Assembly: GCA_035610365.1 (NCBI GenBank)
Contig: CM069436.1
Location: 6,314,937 to 6,378,936 of the forward strand
Length of the DNA stretch: 64,000 nucleotides
From: Aquatica leii
Lineage: Eukaryota > Arthropoda > Insecta > Coleoptera > Lampyridae
Direction: 5' to 3'
In this document: positions 1-9,926 of the stretch, one piece after another
Layout of the letters: every line of letters begins with the position of its first letter
Numbering within the stretch: the stretch's first letter is position 1
Translations under genes and position numbers: made by a program
The notes under the pieces: model-generated
What the model was told of the DNA's origin: nothing
Databases searched by the model: none
The model's input: the letters and a program-made list of their open reading frames with translations, nothing else

Positions 1-922
1 CATAATTTGGTAGTTTGTCTTTAAATTTGGGTATACTTTTGGCTACGTACAACATAATTGTGCAAACAATTTGCAATGCCGTTTATTATATATCAAACCA
101 CAGTTTCTGACTCGACATTGCCTCGACTGGCTAGTTCTCTCATGCTTAAGAAATACTCTTAAATCGACTCACTCTTGTTTTTGTATTTTGCTTGCTAATG
201 AACGGTGTAATTCGGCACTGGTTATTTTGTCTGAAAACTTTTCAAGTAGTTTTCTTTTTAAGACTATACGATATCACTTCTTTTTTCGCTTGTATTCTTT
301 GTCTTTGCCAATCCTCAGAGCGATTTCTTTGCAAATTTGTATAAGTCATTCCACTGCATAAACGTTGCTGTCTCTTAAAATTCTTCAATCCACTTTTCTA
401 TCGTGTGGTTTTCGTCGCCTCAAAATGTACGTATCAAATCTTCGACATTCCTAAAACCTACCGGAAATCTTGGTAAACAGTTACTCCATGTTGTAGACAC
501 GTTTGTACAACTCCTTCTTTTGTCGTCATCGTCGTTGGTGTTTTGACTTCGAGTATAGTACACGTCTTCTTTTTTGTCTTCTATTGCATCTTTATAAACG
601 TAGTCTTTGATATCAAATTCTTCTGCGTTGACGTCTAGAGATTGAATATTACATAAACTTTTACAAAGTCGGTCTCCATCTTCAATATCGCCTTTGTAAT
701 CTAATCCTAGCATGTCACATGCTGTAGCATACTAACTTGAAGTTTATTTTCTTACCTTTCGGAATCTGCTACGAATGAAAATTCGGATAATTCTCGTAAT
801 CTTCGTCTATTATTCCGGTCTCAGTCTTTCGCAAATATCAAACGATGTAAAATTCGTATGCTATTTACTGATACGGTGTTAGTTTTGTTTAAAACAGCTG
901 CATTCTGTGTCAATTGTTCCAT
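1..922 (-). pseudogene. Gypsy-like LTR retrotransposon gag remnant, runs off left edge
   Basis: The minus strand reads a gag-like protein. A plausible ATG at 920-922 opens MEQLTQNAAVLNKTNT. Further on come the blocks FRNVEDLIRTF, ENHTIEKWIEEF and ETATFMQWNDL. The last two match the capsid-type domain of Gypsy gag proteins as I know that family (GD-x-IxKWIEEFE...WN-L-KF). In-frame stops interrupt it, for example TGA directly before GDEN and TAA after WIEEF, and the frame shifts several times. The frame continues to base 1, so pol would lie to the left, outside the window. The longest uninterrupted segment is 420-713. Similarity to gag is recognition by eye; the exact lineage is not determined. 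Confidence 0.6.
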
Positions 923-1638
923 TTTTTATTATAAAAAAATGCACACACTTACGGTAAAATTGTTCAAATGGTCGACGTAACGAAATGACAACAGTAAAAA
1001 CCTATTTTCAACTTCGTTTACAATTAAATGTATAAATAACCCTTATATTAAAGTAATTATAAAGAAATCTACATTAATACGTTGGCATGCTGGTTAATTT
1101 AGATATTTAGTTGCTATATAAAAAAACAATAAATTTTTTTTCACAACAAAATAATAAACCGATAATTTCCGGGAAAGTGTCAATTTTAAATAAATTATTA
1201 TTATTGAAAAAATATTTTTCAAATTGTCTCACATTTCTTTTAAGAATAAAGATTTTTAATAGATTCATGATTATAAAAGGTATCAAAAACTGAATCATAC
1301 GAATACGAACAAATTTATTTAGTAATTTAATTAGTCCACTACTCAAACATAATATTTAACATTGGTATTATTCTAAATAGCACCTAATTGCCCGATGTAA
1401 TAGTTATTTGTATCACTAGTCCAGAAAGTGCGAGTTTGTGCGTGTAGGCATATTTGTAGGCGGAAGTGAAGCCGAGGCCTACAAAAAGCGAATACTCGTA
1501 AAATACTTTTAGGACGTGTAATATACAACATTTTTGTGCTGACCTTTATAGTATAAATTAATTTAAAGCAGTTATTTAAGTATTGATTTTTAATATGACG
1601 TAGATTTGAAAGCCAGTTTAATTAATCGGAGACTAGTC
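923..1638. other. AT-rich stretch, no gene seen
   Basis: No convincing coding frame; the 60-79 codon ORFs on both strands at 1107-1346 are AT-rich mirror images. One perfect 9-bp inverted repeat, TTTGTAGGC at 1453-1461 and GCCTACAAA at 1477-1485, sits in a locally GC-richer patch. This stretch may include 5' untranslated sequence or an LTR of the gag element on its left, but no LTR ends are visible. Confidence 0.5.
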
Positions 1639-1676
1639 TATAAAATCGAGACTTCACGGCGCAATCAATCAGTTTA
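1639..1676 (+). promoter_or_regulatory. Candidate core promoter: TATA box plus Initiator
   Basis: TATAAAA at 1639-1645 is followed by ATCAGTTTAG, whose TCAGTT matches the arthropod Initiator consensus (TCAKTY). The presumed +1 A is at 1671, 32 bases from the first T of the TATA box, which is the canonical spacing. The bases between are GC-richer than the surroundings. No coding exon follows within the next kilobase, and a MITE starts 70 bp downstream. It could serve a non-coding first exon or be the promoter of an unrecognised LTR. Confidence 0.4.
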
Positions 1677-1745
1677 GTGCAAGTTTAAAAATTGGATCAA
1701 ATATTTTATATTTTACATTGTTTTGTTTTTAGAAGAAGGTACTTT

Positions 1746-2139
1746 AGTAGTATAGTAGGGCCGGTTCTGGATAACTCGGGTAAGATCGGTAAAAGTTTCG
1801 TTGCTATCGTAAAGTTTCGGGTATGGTCGAATTGTATTCGTATTTGGTAAGTCAGGATAAATCGTATTGGTGGTAGAAGAATCGTAAAATATCATATAAA
1901 AATTATTTCGTTTCGGGTATGCTTGGATGTAGGTCAGTGGATAAAGATTGTAGATATGGGGTGTTGTGTGTATATAAAGATAAACGTTTTTTAAGATTTA
2001 ATATTAGTTTCTTAATAACTTTCATTCGTTTAAATAAATTTAAAAAATTAAGATTGAACTATTCCTTGCAAACTTAAACGAAACGTTTTATCCTACCGAT
2101 CCTACCCGAGTGATCCAGAAACGGCCCTACTATACTACT
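1746..2139. mobile_element. MITE with ~60-bp terminal inverted repeats
   Basis: The left end, starting AGTAGTATAGTAGGGCCG at 1746, is the reverse complement of the right end, finishing at 2139. The similarity runs about 60 bp inward to the conserved blocks TTCTGGAT, ACTCGGGTA and GATCGGTA, with a few mismatches. The 394-bp interior has no transposase. A TACTT follows the right end at 2140-2144 and occurs near the left end at 1740-1744, off by one base, so the target duplication is uncertain. The AGGGCCG core resembles hAT ends, but the inverted repeat extends beyond it. Superfamily unassigned. Confidence 0.75.
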
Positions 2140-4113
2140 TACTTGGAAAATTTAAATAACTTATGTAAGAGCGAAATTAATTATTCTTGTTAAAATCTCC
2201 TGACAATTAAAGTTTAATAATGAGTTCAGTTTATTTCTATAAATGCCTAAGTGACTAGGTCAACGTTATTGTTTTGTAGAAACCCGGAGATGTATAGTTG
2301 CTTTGTTCGAAGCGAGTTGGTCTATCAAAAGAATCCTCAAAGAATCGATTTTTCAGCAAGTAATTTTATTTTTACGAATAAAATTTATAATTAGGTAGTA
2401 TTTAGATTTAATTAGATGTTAATACATTTAATAACTCACGGATTAAACTTGTTTAATAGGCAATAGAGAAATCATTCATTTTTAAATTCAAATTTTCTTA
2501 GAGTTTTTGGTAGAGGGGCTTTGCCATTATGGTGAAGTATTACTAAACAAAGTCTTCCTACTCCTCCTCTTTCTGTGTAATGTGTGGATCTTCTTCTGTG
2601 TAGGTCAGAGAGGAGGAGTGAGGTTACTCTAGGTCATTTAGAGCTTTGAATGTAGGTCAGTGAGGAGGAGTAAGGTTACTCTAAGTCATTTAAAACTTTG
2701 TAATGTAGGTCACGGAGAAGGAGTACTCCTCCTTTTGTCACAGAACTCTTTAACTTATCCTACTAAAGTACATTGGACTCCGCTTATTGTAATCACGGAT
2801 AATGTTATCAGTCGTATAATGTTATAATTTTATTAAAAAACGTTCCGGACGTATGCTACTACATAAAAAAAATATTGAATATAGTAATCATAAGTTCAGT
2901 TTATGCTATCAATTTTCTTCTTAGGTTTGTTTCTATACATGAATAATAACCTATTTTGTATGAGTTTTTAGCTGAATTTTTACTATACTGCTGTAAAATG
3001 AGTAAAAAATGTAATCATTGTACCCTAAAAATATTTGTTTTGCATATTCAGCTTTATTTTTCAGTGTTATTTATTGTTCAAGTATTTTGATTCACCTACG
3101 AAACATTGCTTCATTTAAGCATCTGTAAATACGCTATTTTGTTTAGTTCTTAAAATAACTTAAGTTAACTACGCCATATGTGATAACATTACTTCGTATT
3201 TATTTTTATTTTTAGTATCAACAAATCACTGAGAAGAAATGTGTAGTTAGAACAGTGAATTTAACATCACAACATTGTTTTAGATTTTTTTTTATTAACA
3301 AACTATTTAATGAAACAGGTCCGTAATTATTTTGACATTTTTTGCTTGTATTGATGCTAGAATTTTATCTTCTGAATTAATCAGATCGACACTGTATGTA
3401 TTTAACGCTTTCTAACTAATAAACATTTATTTTTTAAATATCGGATATTTTTATCATTGGGTTATTATTGTCAACAACTCCACGTTCTAATGTGATTCTA
3501 CTAAGCGGCGTGCACTGTATTAAACTTCTTAAAAAAAATAATATTTACATTTTGAATAAATTGGCATATTTATAATAATTACATTCCAATGTTACTTTTG
3601 AGAAATTAAAAGTATTATGTTTGGCTGGTGGACCAATTAACATAGCTAAATAAAGTCATTCATATTCGTATGACTCAGATTTTGGTATTTTTAATTTATC
3701 AAAAGACAATATTCTTAAAGAAAACGTGGAACAAAGAATTAAAATAGCTATTTATTCAAAAAGCATTTATTTGATATTGATAATTTATTCAAAATTGGTA
3801 CTTTTCCGGAAATTACCCGTTTACTATTTTGTTGTGTAAATAAATTGATTGATTATTTATGCAACCAATAAATATGCAAATTCACTAGCAATATCTACGT
3901 ATTAATTTTTTGTAATTATTTGAATATAAGAGTTATTTATACATCTTCTTTAAACGAATTCGAAAGTAGAGTCTTACTGTTCTCATTTCGCTTTAATAAA
4001 TTTTTGACAATTTTCAATATGGCGTTGTTTTCTATAATTTTTATCGGGTTTTTAATCACCTATGGATACAGTAATATATGACATATACCTAATACAAAAA
4101 CACTATACGTATA
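2140..4113. other. AT-rich non-coding DNA
   Basis: Apart from the small tandem repeat at 2599-2730 I see no coding frame, inverted repeat or exon-like patch here. It has the look of intergenic or intronic DNA. Confidence 0.5.
2599..2730 (+). repeat. ~52-bp tandem repeat, 2.5 copies
   Basis: Three starts of TGTAGGTCA lie at 2599, 2651 and 2704, a period of 52-53 bp. Copies 1 and 2 share the block AGGAGGAGT, then AGGTTACTCTA and GTCATTTA. The third copy is partial and runs into AGGAGTACTCCT, a perfect 12-bp palindrome. A reverse-complement echo, CCTACTCCTCCTCTTT, lies just upstream at 2557-2572, so the array is flanked on one side by an inverted copy of its core. Confidence 0.8.
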
Positions 4114-5306
4114 CAGGGTGTCCCACTAAAGCGTACTTTGTCGATAGGTTCTTTATTAATAAAAATATCGAAAAATTATCTTAAAATAAGTTTTATCAAA
4201 TCAAATTCTCTATCTTCTAAAATTATTTTCAGTTATACAAAGTGTCCCATTTCTGCTGGATCGGACTGAACTTCATTTTTTCTAGTAAAATTATACAGTT
4301 TTTATTTCATTTTTGGGTTTCTCAGTAAAAATAAAGGTCAGTTTGATATCAGGTTGTTGCCACTTCTTTCCAGAGGTTACTGTCGGTGTTTCGAGATTTA
4401 TAATAAAAATCTTGCTTGCCTTGCAGCGTCTTTATATACGGAACAAACAAATCGTAAAGCAGTTATTTCCGTAATGCGAAAACAGCAGTGTTAAGAAGAT
4501 TATTGAAGTTATTTTAAAAACAATAAAATTTATAATTTGCAAATAGTTTTATAATGTTTATTAATTTACAACAAATTATAGCAAATGCTCGAAATACATA
4601 CCATGCGTTCTAAACAGTTTGTGTTTCGCATTTTAAAGTTGTTGTCGACATTGTTCAAAATATCTGACGTTTTGTCTCTAAAGACATTCTGTGTCGCATA
4701 TTCTCTGCTGTAGTAGGTTGATACGCATAATTTTTATTTTTTATGGAGCCTCAAAAAAGGAAATTGCATTTTGTACAGTCAGGCGATCTTGTTGGCAATG
4801 AATTGGCCCTCCTCTTCCAATGTGCTTGGTGCTCCGTCGTGCTGTAGCCACATATTCTGGCTTACTGCCAAGGGACATTGTCTAATAATTCGTGAAACTG
4901 GTTTTGTAGAAAGTGTAGATCCATTCTTCCATTCAAGGTTCTCTTAAAAAAAGTACGATCCGATTACTCGATCCCCCCATACGTTCAGTGACCAACGGTA
5001 TTGGAAAGTTGTACGAGAAACACGAGAGTTATTAGTATACAATAATGAAAATTGTGTTGGTTAACCAAGCCATTTTTGTGGAAAGTCGATTCATCAGAAA
5101 AGAGAACGTTTTTATAAAATTTAGTTCGTTAAATTTGTTAGTGGCTCATTCTGCAAACGTCGTCCGCGACCCAAAATCCCTGGGCAGTAATTCTTGATGT
5201 AACTGAATGTGGTATGGATGGTATTTGTGTTGCTTTAAGATTCTTTGCAGTGTTGTCCTGTTAATTTCAGTTTCCCTGGTTAGCTCGCTTATGCTGATAT
5301 TCTTAT

Positions 5307-5793
5307 TGTTACGTCTTTATTTATTAAAAAAACTAATTTATTTAAACGATTAAAACTACGTTTACTTAATCTAGAAATATGTACACATTTAAATTAACCG
5401 AACTAATAAAATCTAATAATAAAAACACTTACACTATAATTTATGTATAACCGTTGTATAACGCTATCACTAACACGAGATAAGATAAGGTCCTCGGATA
5501 TCACACTTGTTTACACTAATTATCACATACACGATTATTCTCGATTTATTTATGTAGACACACGTGCGAACGATTTATTTTCACTTGATAATCTTCTTAA
5601 TACAGCTGCATTCGCGTTTCGATAATAACTGACCTACGATTTCCATCTTCGGCTTTTATAGACATCGGCGAATCCTTCTCGATCGTTCCTCACTTTTCGC
5701 TATATCTTCTAGAAACTAGATAACAGTTCTAGAAGGCTCTTGCATTTGCAAGTAATTTCTCGGACGTTTCATTATTTTCTTGAAGATACTACA
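5307..5793 (-). mobile_element. Solo LTR-like insertion carrying a complete promoter
   Basis: The segment splits the mariner transposase exactly between two conserved blocks. It begins TG and ends CA on either strand. Read on the minus strand it holds two TTCTAGAA boxes (5727-5734, 5707-5714), TATAAAAG (5660-5653), an Initiator GTCAGTT with +1 at 5630, and later AATAAA-type polyadenylation motifs near the 3' end. This is a U3-R-U5 order. No internal retrotransposon sequence and no clear target-site duplication are present (flanks CTTAT and AGACC). A solo LTR fits best; family not determined. Confidence 0.6.
5630..5734 (-). promoter_or_regulatory. Heat-shock-element-like boxes, TATA and Initiator in the LTR
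   Basis: Two identical TTCTAGAA sequences, each matching the inverted nTTCnnGAAn core of a heat shock element, lie 20 bp apart, two helical turns. The TATA box follows about 47 bp downstream. The TCAGTT Initiator is 31 bases from the first base of the TATA box. The spacing and order resemble insect heat-shock gene promoters. Function is inferred from motifs only. Confidence 0.5.
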
Positions 5794-6790
5794 AGACCCG
5801 CAATTAATTTTCTTCTATGCGAACCGATTTTTTTCTGTTTGTTGGTAAGAAATTCACGGAGCCATTGACGAGAAACCTTTTTAATACTTTTTCAAAATCG
5901 TTTCGTCCAAGAGATCGTCTTTCTGGGAAACGCTGGGAGTAAATTCGTGATGCCAACAGGCGATTTCTATTACACTCCTCAAGAACGAAGACCATGTCTA
6001 TCATTTCGATCTTGAACAACACAACAACAAGAACGAAACCAAAAAAATACAACAAATTAAAAACGAACAAAGAATAACAATAAAACAACAAGATTACAAC
6101 AACAAACACAATACAAACTTAGGAACACGGAGAAATCAACTTATTACTTAACAAAAACGAAACAAAAAGCAGCTACAGTTGTCAAATTACTCACTGACAT
6201 CTTCGCGACTTTGAAACAATCAAATCGTTATCCAAGGCATACAAGATTATAGCGCATTCACAGAAGTCCAAAATCTTTAAATATTTTAAAAACCGCTGAA
6301 AATAAGTGGCAAAAACCTTATATCAATTTTGCATTTCATAGGCAAGAAAAAAAATTATTGAAGTTCTTTTTTTGACAGTTAAAAAGTTATGTGCGAAGAG
6401 TTGCAATCATAGTTTGTTTCTTCTTAAATTAAACGGTTTAAACCGCATTGCTTTAAGTGTGATCATTCACAAGATATTCAAAATGGCGTACGACGCTTCA
6501 AAAGCAGTTTTTTTCGGATTATTTGAAAACCAACGATTTTAAGTATAAAGAAGCCTTATTAAACTGACCTTTATTTTTACTGAGAAATTCAAAAATACAA
6601 TAAAAAATGTATCATTTTATTTGAAAAAATAAAGTTGGGTCCAGTTCAACAGATATGGGACACCCTGTATAACTAAAAATAATATTAGAAGATGGAGAAT
6701 TTGAATTCATAAAACTTATTTTAAGATAATTTTTCGATGTTTTTATTAATAAGGGAGCTATCGAAAAAGTACGCTTAGTGGGACACCCTG

Positions 6791-9700
6791 TATAATTGAA
6801 CTAAAAGAGTTTTAAGTTTTCAGTATATAAAAAGTAAATAAGAAGATAGTACCTGAAAGATTAAAATGTTTTAGGCACGCTCGTAAGTTGGGTTTATTCC
6901 TTAGACTGTGAAACGTCTTTTAATTTATACGTTTACATGTCCATTTTCACTGTCCATGACGTATACATACAAGTTTTGTATCACATACAAAAATTTGGTA
7001 TAAAATCAAAAAGAAATTTTTTTTTAATTAATCTTAGGTACATAAAAGAAGTAAACTTACAATACAAGATACAGTAATGATTAATTTGTTTATATTTTTC
7101 AATGGATAACTTCAGAGTAAACAAAAACAGCAAATACATTTAAACTATAAAAAAATATTTTAAAATAAATTTGATAACCAACTCATTATATTAAAAAAAA
7201 TGAATTACGTATGATGCCGATAAAAAAGTAGTTAAAGCCGTTATTATTTATAACTGTATTAATTTAACGATCGTTGCGTATTCGGCTAATACAATTTGGA
7301 CATAAACTAAAAAGCGAACACCTTGCAAAATACACTCGTTGGCTTTGATTTTTAAATAAAACGTAACGTCACTGAAACAATTTCATTGTAAAAAACAAAG
7401 CAAAATAAATTACCGTTATCGAATATTATTGCTATTAATTTAAAATTTTGCAATGCAATTATAAAAGCGTTAAAAAAATAATGGAACAATTTTTGTTTGC
7501 GAGATTTGCTGTACCGTTGTTTTTCACTTAGATATTGGACAAATCTGCCAAAGAATCACCAAACATAAACATATAAGTAATCAACAAAAATATTGAATTA
7601 AAATTTTAAAAATAGATTATTGTTTTATTAACCTTTTATGTGCGCAGGATTTAATTTTAAAGTGTAAAACTTTTCATTATTATTATTCATTTTGAATGAT
7701 TGCGACAGTAAAAAACATCCTTCATTGACGTATCCTCTTTCGACAAGGTAAGATTTTGAACACTTCTCTAGCTTTCAAAACTTGTTTATTTGCAATTACA
7801 AGAGCGCAATTTTGGTTAAATTTAATTAGTGTCATAAATAATGCAAAGTCCAATTTCGACGCAATAGTTTTAATTGTTACTAAAGACACTTTTAATTTCG
7901 TAATTTTAGTACCTACACTTAAGTAAGTTACGATTTTTTTTTAATTACTTGAAGCGCGGTACCAATTTTGATTGATGTGGTTACTCGGTTATCAATCTAA
8001 TAAGTGTTAAAGCATCAACTAGTAGTAATAAGGAAGGATATATCACTATAATAACAAGTGGGGCACCGAACTGTTCGTACTGCCACCAGAAACTATCTGT
8101 CTTGCAGTACGTGTCGGGCTCGACTGCAACCAAGAAGAATTTTTTCCAAGCGAAAACTTTCGCAGCAGAACGCGTTGGTGAAAGATGTACTTGATTTAAT
8201 TAAACGCGGAAGAATAATTTTATCATTATCATTCTAGTTCCTTTAATTCGTTTTTTAAGTATTTACTATGAGTGATTTTTAATTTTTATAGTGCGGAATA
8301 AATTGTGATAGTATACACTTGGAAGATCGTTAAGTTTTTTGGATTACTTTATTTACATTTAAAGAGCAAGAGTAAGTTCTTACTTTCATTTTTTTTCTTT
8401 TTTAAAAATGCGATCGTATCTCGAATTATGCAAAATTAATTAAATCGGCATCGAAATTAAATAAACGCTTTCACTAAAAAGCACGGTTTTTCAAAAATTC
8501 AAATGTATAAATAGTGTTTAAAAAAAAATTTAAATATTTATAATAAAAAGTATAGACTTTTACGCAATTGACTCAAGTAATGAGTTTACTCAAAGAACGC
8601 TTCGTGTGAAGCAGGTACGAAAAGCAGAAAGCATAAATTGAGTGCTGTACCAAAACGTCATTAATTTGATGCAGGAACCGTCGACAAAAACTTTTTTTGA
8701 TTAAAAAATTAGACTAAAAACTCTATAATTTTATAGTACCTATAGCTCAAATGAATTTCGAATTTTTGTATTTACACTCTGAGCTTATTGTATTGAGTCG
8801 ATAATTAAAATAGAAATACTGATTTCAAAACAAATTTAAGTAATTTTGTGTATACACAAATTGTGTGTTCAACAACTTCTCTAATAGTGATATCAATCAT
8901 CATTAGGAACATTATTCTTTTTTTTTGTCATCGCCTCCTTTAAAGCTTTTCTATTACAAATTTTAACTTAACGATTATTTTTCGCACTGTAAGTAGGCAC
9001 AATGGAATTATTTTTTATGTCATAATCGAAGCATAAAAGAAACTTTCGCTTTATACTCAAGTGCGAAAGTGAATTGCTTTACGAGAAATTTTCTACAAAT
9101 TAGCTGTAATTGTTAATAGACTAAAATTGTGTGCTTAAAATTGGCGCAAAAACTGTCTCTTTATTAAATTAACGTATCATCTATTTTTTGTTTGGTAATC
9201 GCGTTACTTAACTTCGCCGAACATTAAACGCAATTTCTAACCGGATGTAAAAAAAATATTAGATTTAAAAAATTAAGTTTTATTTTTGAGGTGTAAGTAT
9301 TATTGTGTTATGTAAATTAACGTATCGATATACAGGTACTTTCACATCAACTTTTTAAATCCGGTTCTGCTCGGTACCATATAGATTCATCTTAAAACTG
9401 CATCGGCTGCATTTGAGAAAGTAAATTGGAAAATCCCATTTTAACTGGGTAACTTTTAGAACCTTGTTTCGTTTGAATCTAGAAGAATCGTATTACGCTT
9501 TCAATATGTCATTGCGTAACTTTTTCGTTAGCTATGATAAAGGAGGGAAAGTGTTGTTTGGTAATACCTTTGTAGATGGCACATTTTTTGAGAGCAGCTA
9601 TGTAGGTTACTAATTTCCTCAAACTAAACAAACTAAGTAACCAGAACTAGAAATCTAAAATAATTTCAGTCTATACAACTCTATTTTCATTTATTCTGAA

Positions 9701-9926
9701 AAATTCATAGCGAGTACAAGCACTTATGGAAGCTAGCGATGTCATATTTTTGTAGAAATATTCTAAACAAATTTTTAGTAGTCACAGATTTGTTATTGAG
9801 AATAATCATTTTAAACGTGTAAAATTTTACCTGGCAAATAACTCCCTACAGCCCTTTTTGCCAGCGCTACCAAAACAAATGTTTAATTCTGCATTACTAC
9901 TACAATTGCTAGAATTTCAGATGTTA
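6791..9926. other. AT-rich non-coding stretch
   Basis: No coding frame of note. The one patch that stands out is 8061-8371, described separately. The rest is AT-rich sequence with long A and T runs, consistent with intron or intergenic DNA. Confidence 0.5.
8061..8371 (+). other. Candidate non-coding first exon
   Basis: A GC-richer island at about 8061-8190 stands out from very AT-rich flanks. It is followed by AT-rich sequence up to a strong splice donor: AAGAGCAAGA then GTAAGTTC at 8372. No ATG opens a long frame in it. It could be a 5' untranslated exon of the Patched-family gene, whose first coding exon at 54639 begins directly after an acceptor site. The link is speculative and would need an intron of about 46 kb. 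Confidence 0.25.

Larger units (their letters stand above)
4590..6004 (-). pseudogene. DUF4817-type Tc1/mariner (IS630-like) transposase, broken
   Basis: The probable start is the ATG at 6002-6004 (MIDMVFVLEECNRNRLLASR), followed by RFPERRSLGRNDFEKVLKRF, the DUF4817-type N-terminal helix-turn-helix region. The frame breaks at about 5795, where a ~487-bp LTR-like insertion occupies 5307-5793. It resumes as ISISELTREIEINRTTLQRI then HKYHPYHIQLHQELL, a typical second HTH. The catalytic half is recognisable but frameshifted: ...LNGRMDLHFLQNQFHELL, LQHDGAP (second Asp region) and IGRGGPI (before the third acidic residue). C-terminal blocks run to about 4590. Many stops and frameshifts show it is dead. 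Confidence 0.8.
4114..6790 (-). mobile_element. Tc1/mariner-superfamily transposon with doubled terminal motifs
   Basis: The ends are long inverted repeats. CAGGGTGTCCCACTAAA starts at 4114 and its reverse complement ends at 6790, flanked by TA on both sides, the usual mariner/Tc1 target. The repeats extend about 240 bp with mismatches. Each contains a second internal copy of the terminal motif: GTGTCCCA from about 4238 on the left, and GGGACACCCTG ending at 6667 on the right. These lie about 123 bp inside each outer end. The interior holds a decayed minus-strand transposase with an LTR-like insertion. Confidence 0.85.

Noticed and set aside
1107-1346. Overlapping ORFs on both strands
   Set aside because: Mirror-image AT-rich frames rich in Phe, Lys, Asn and Ile without motifs; expected by chance.
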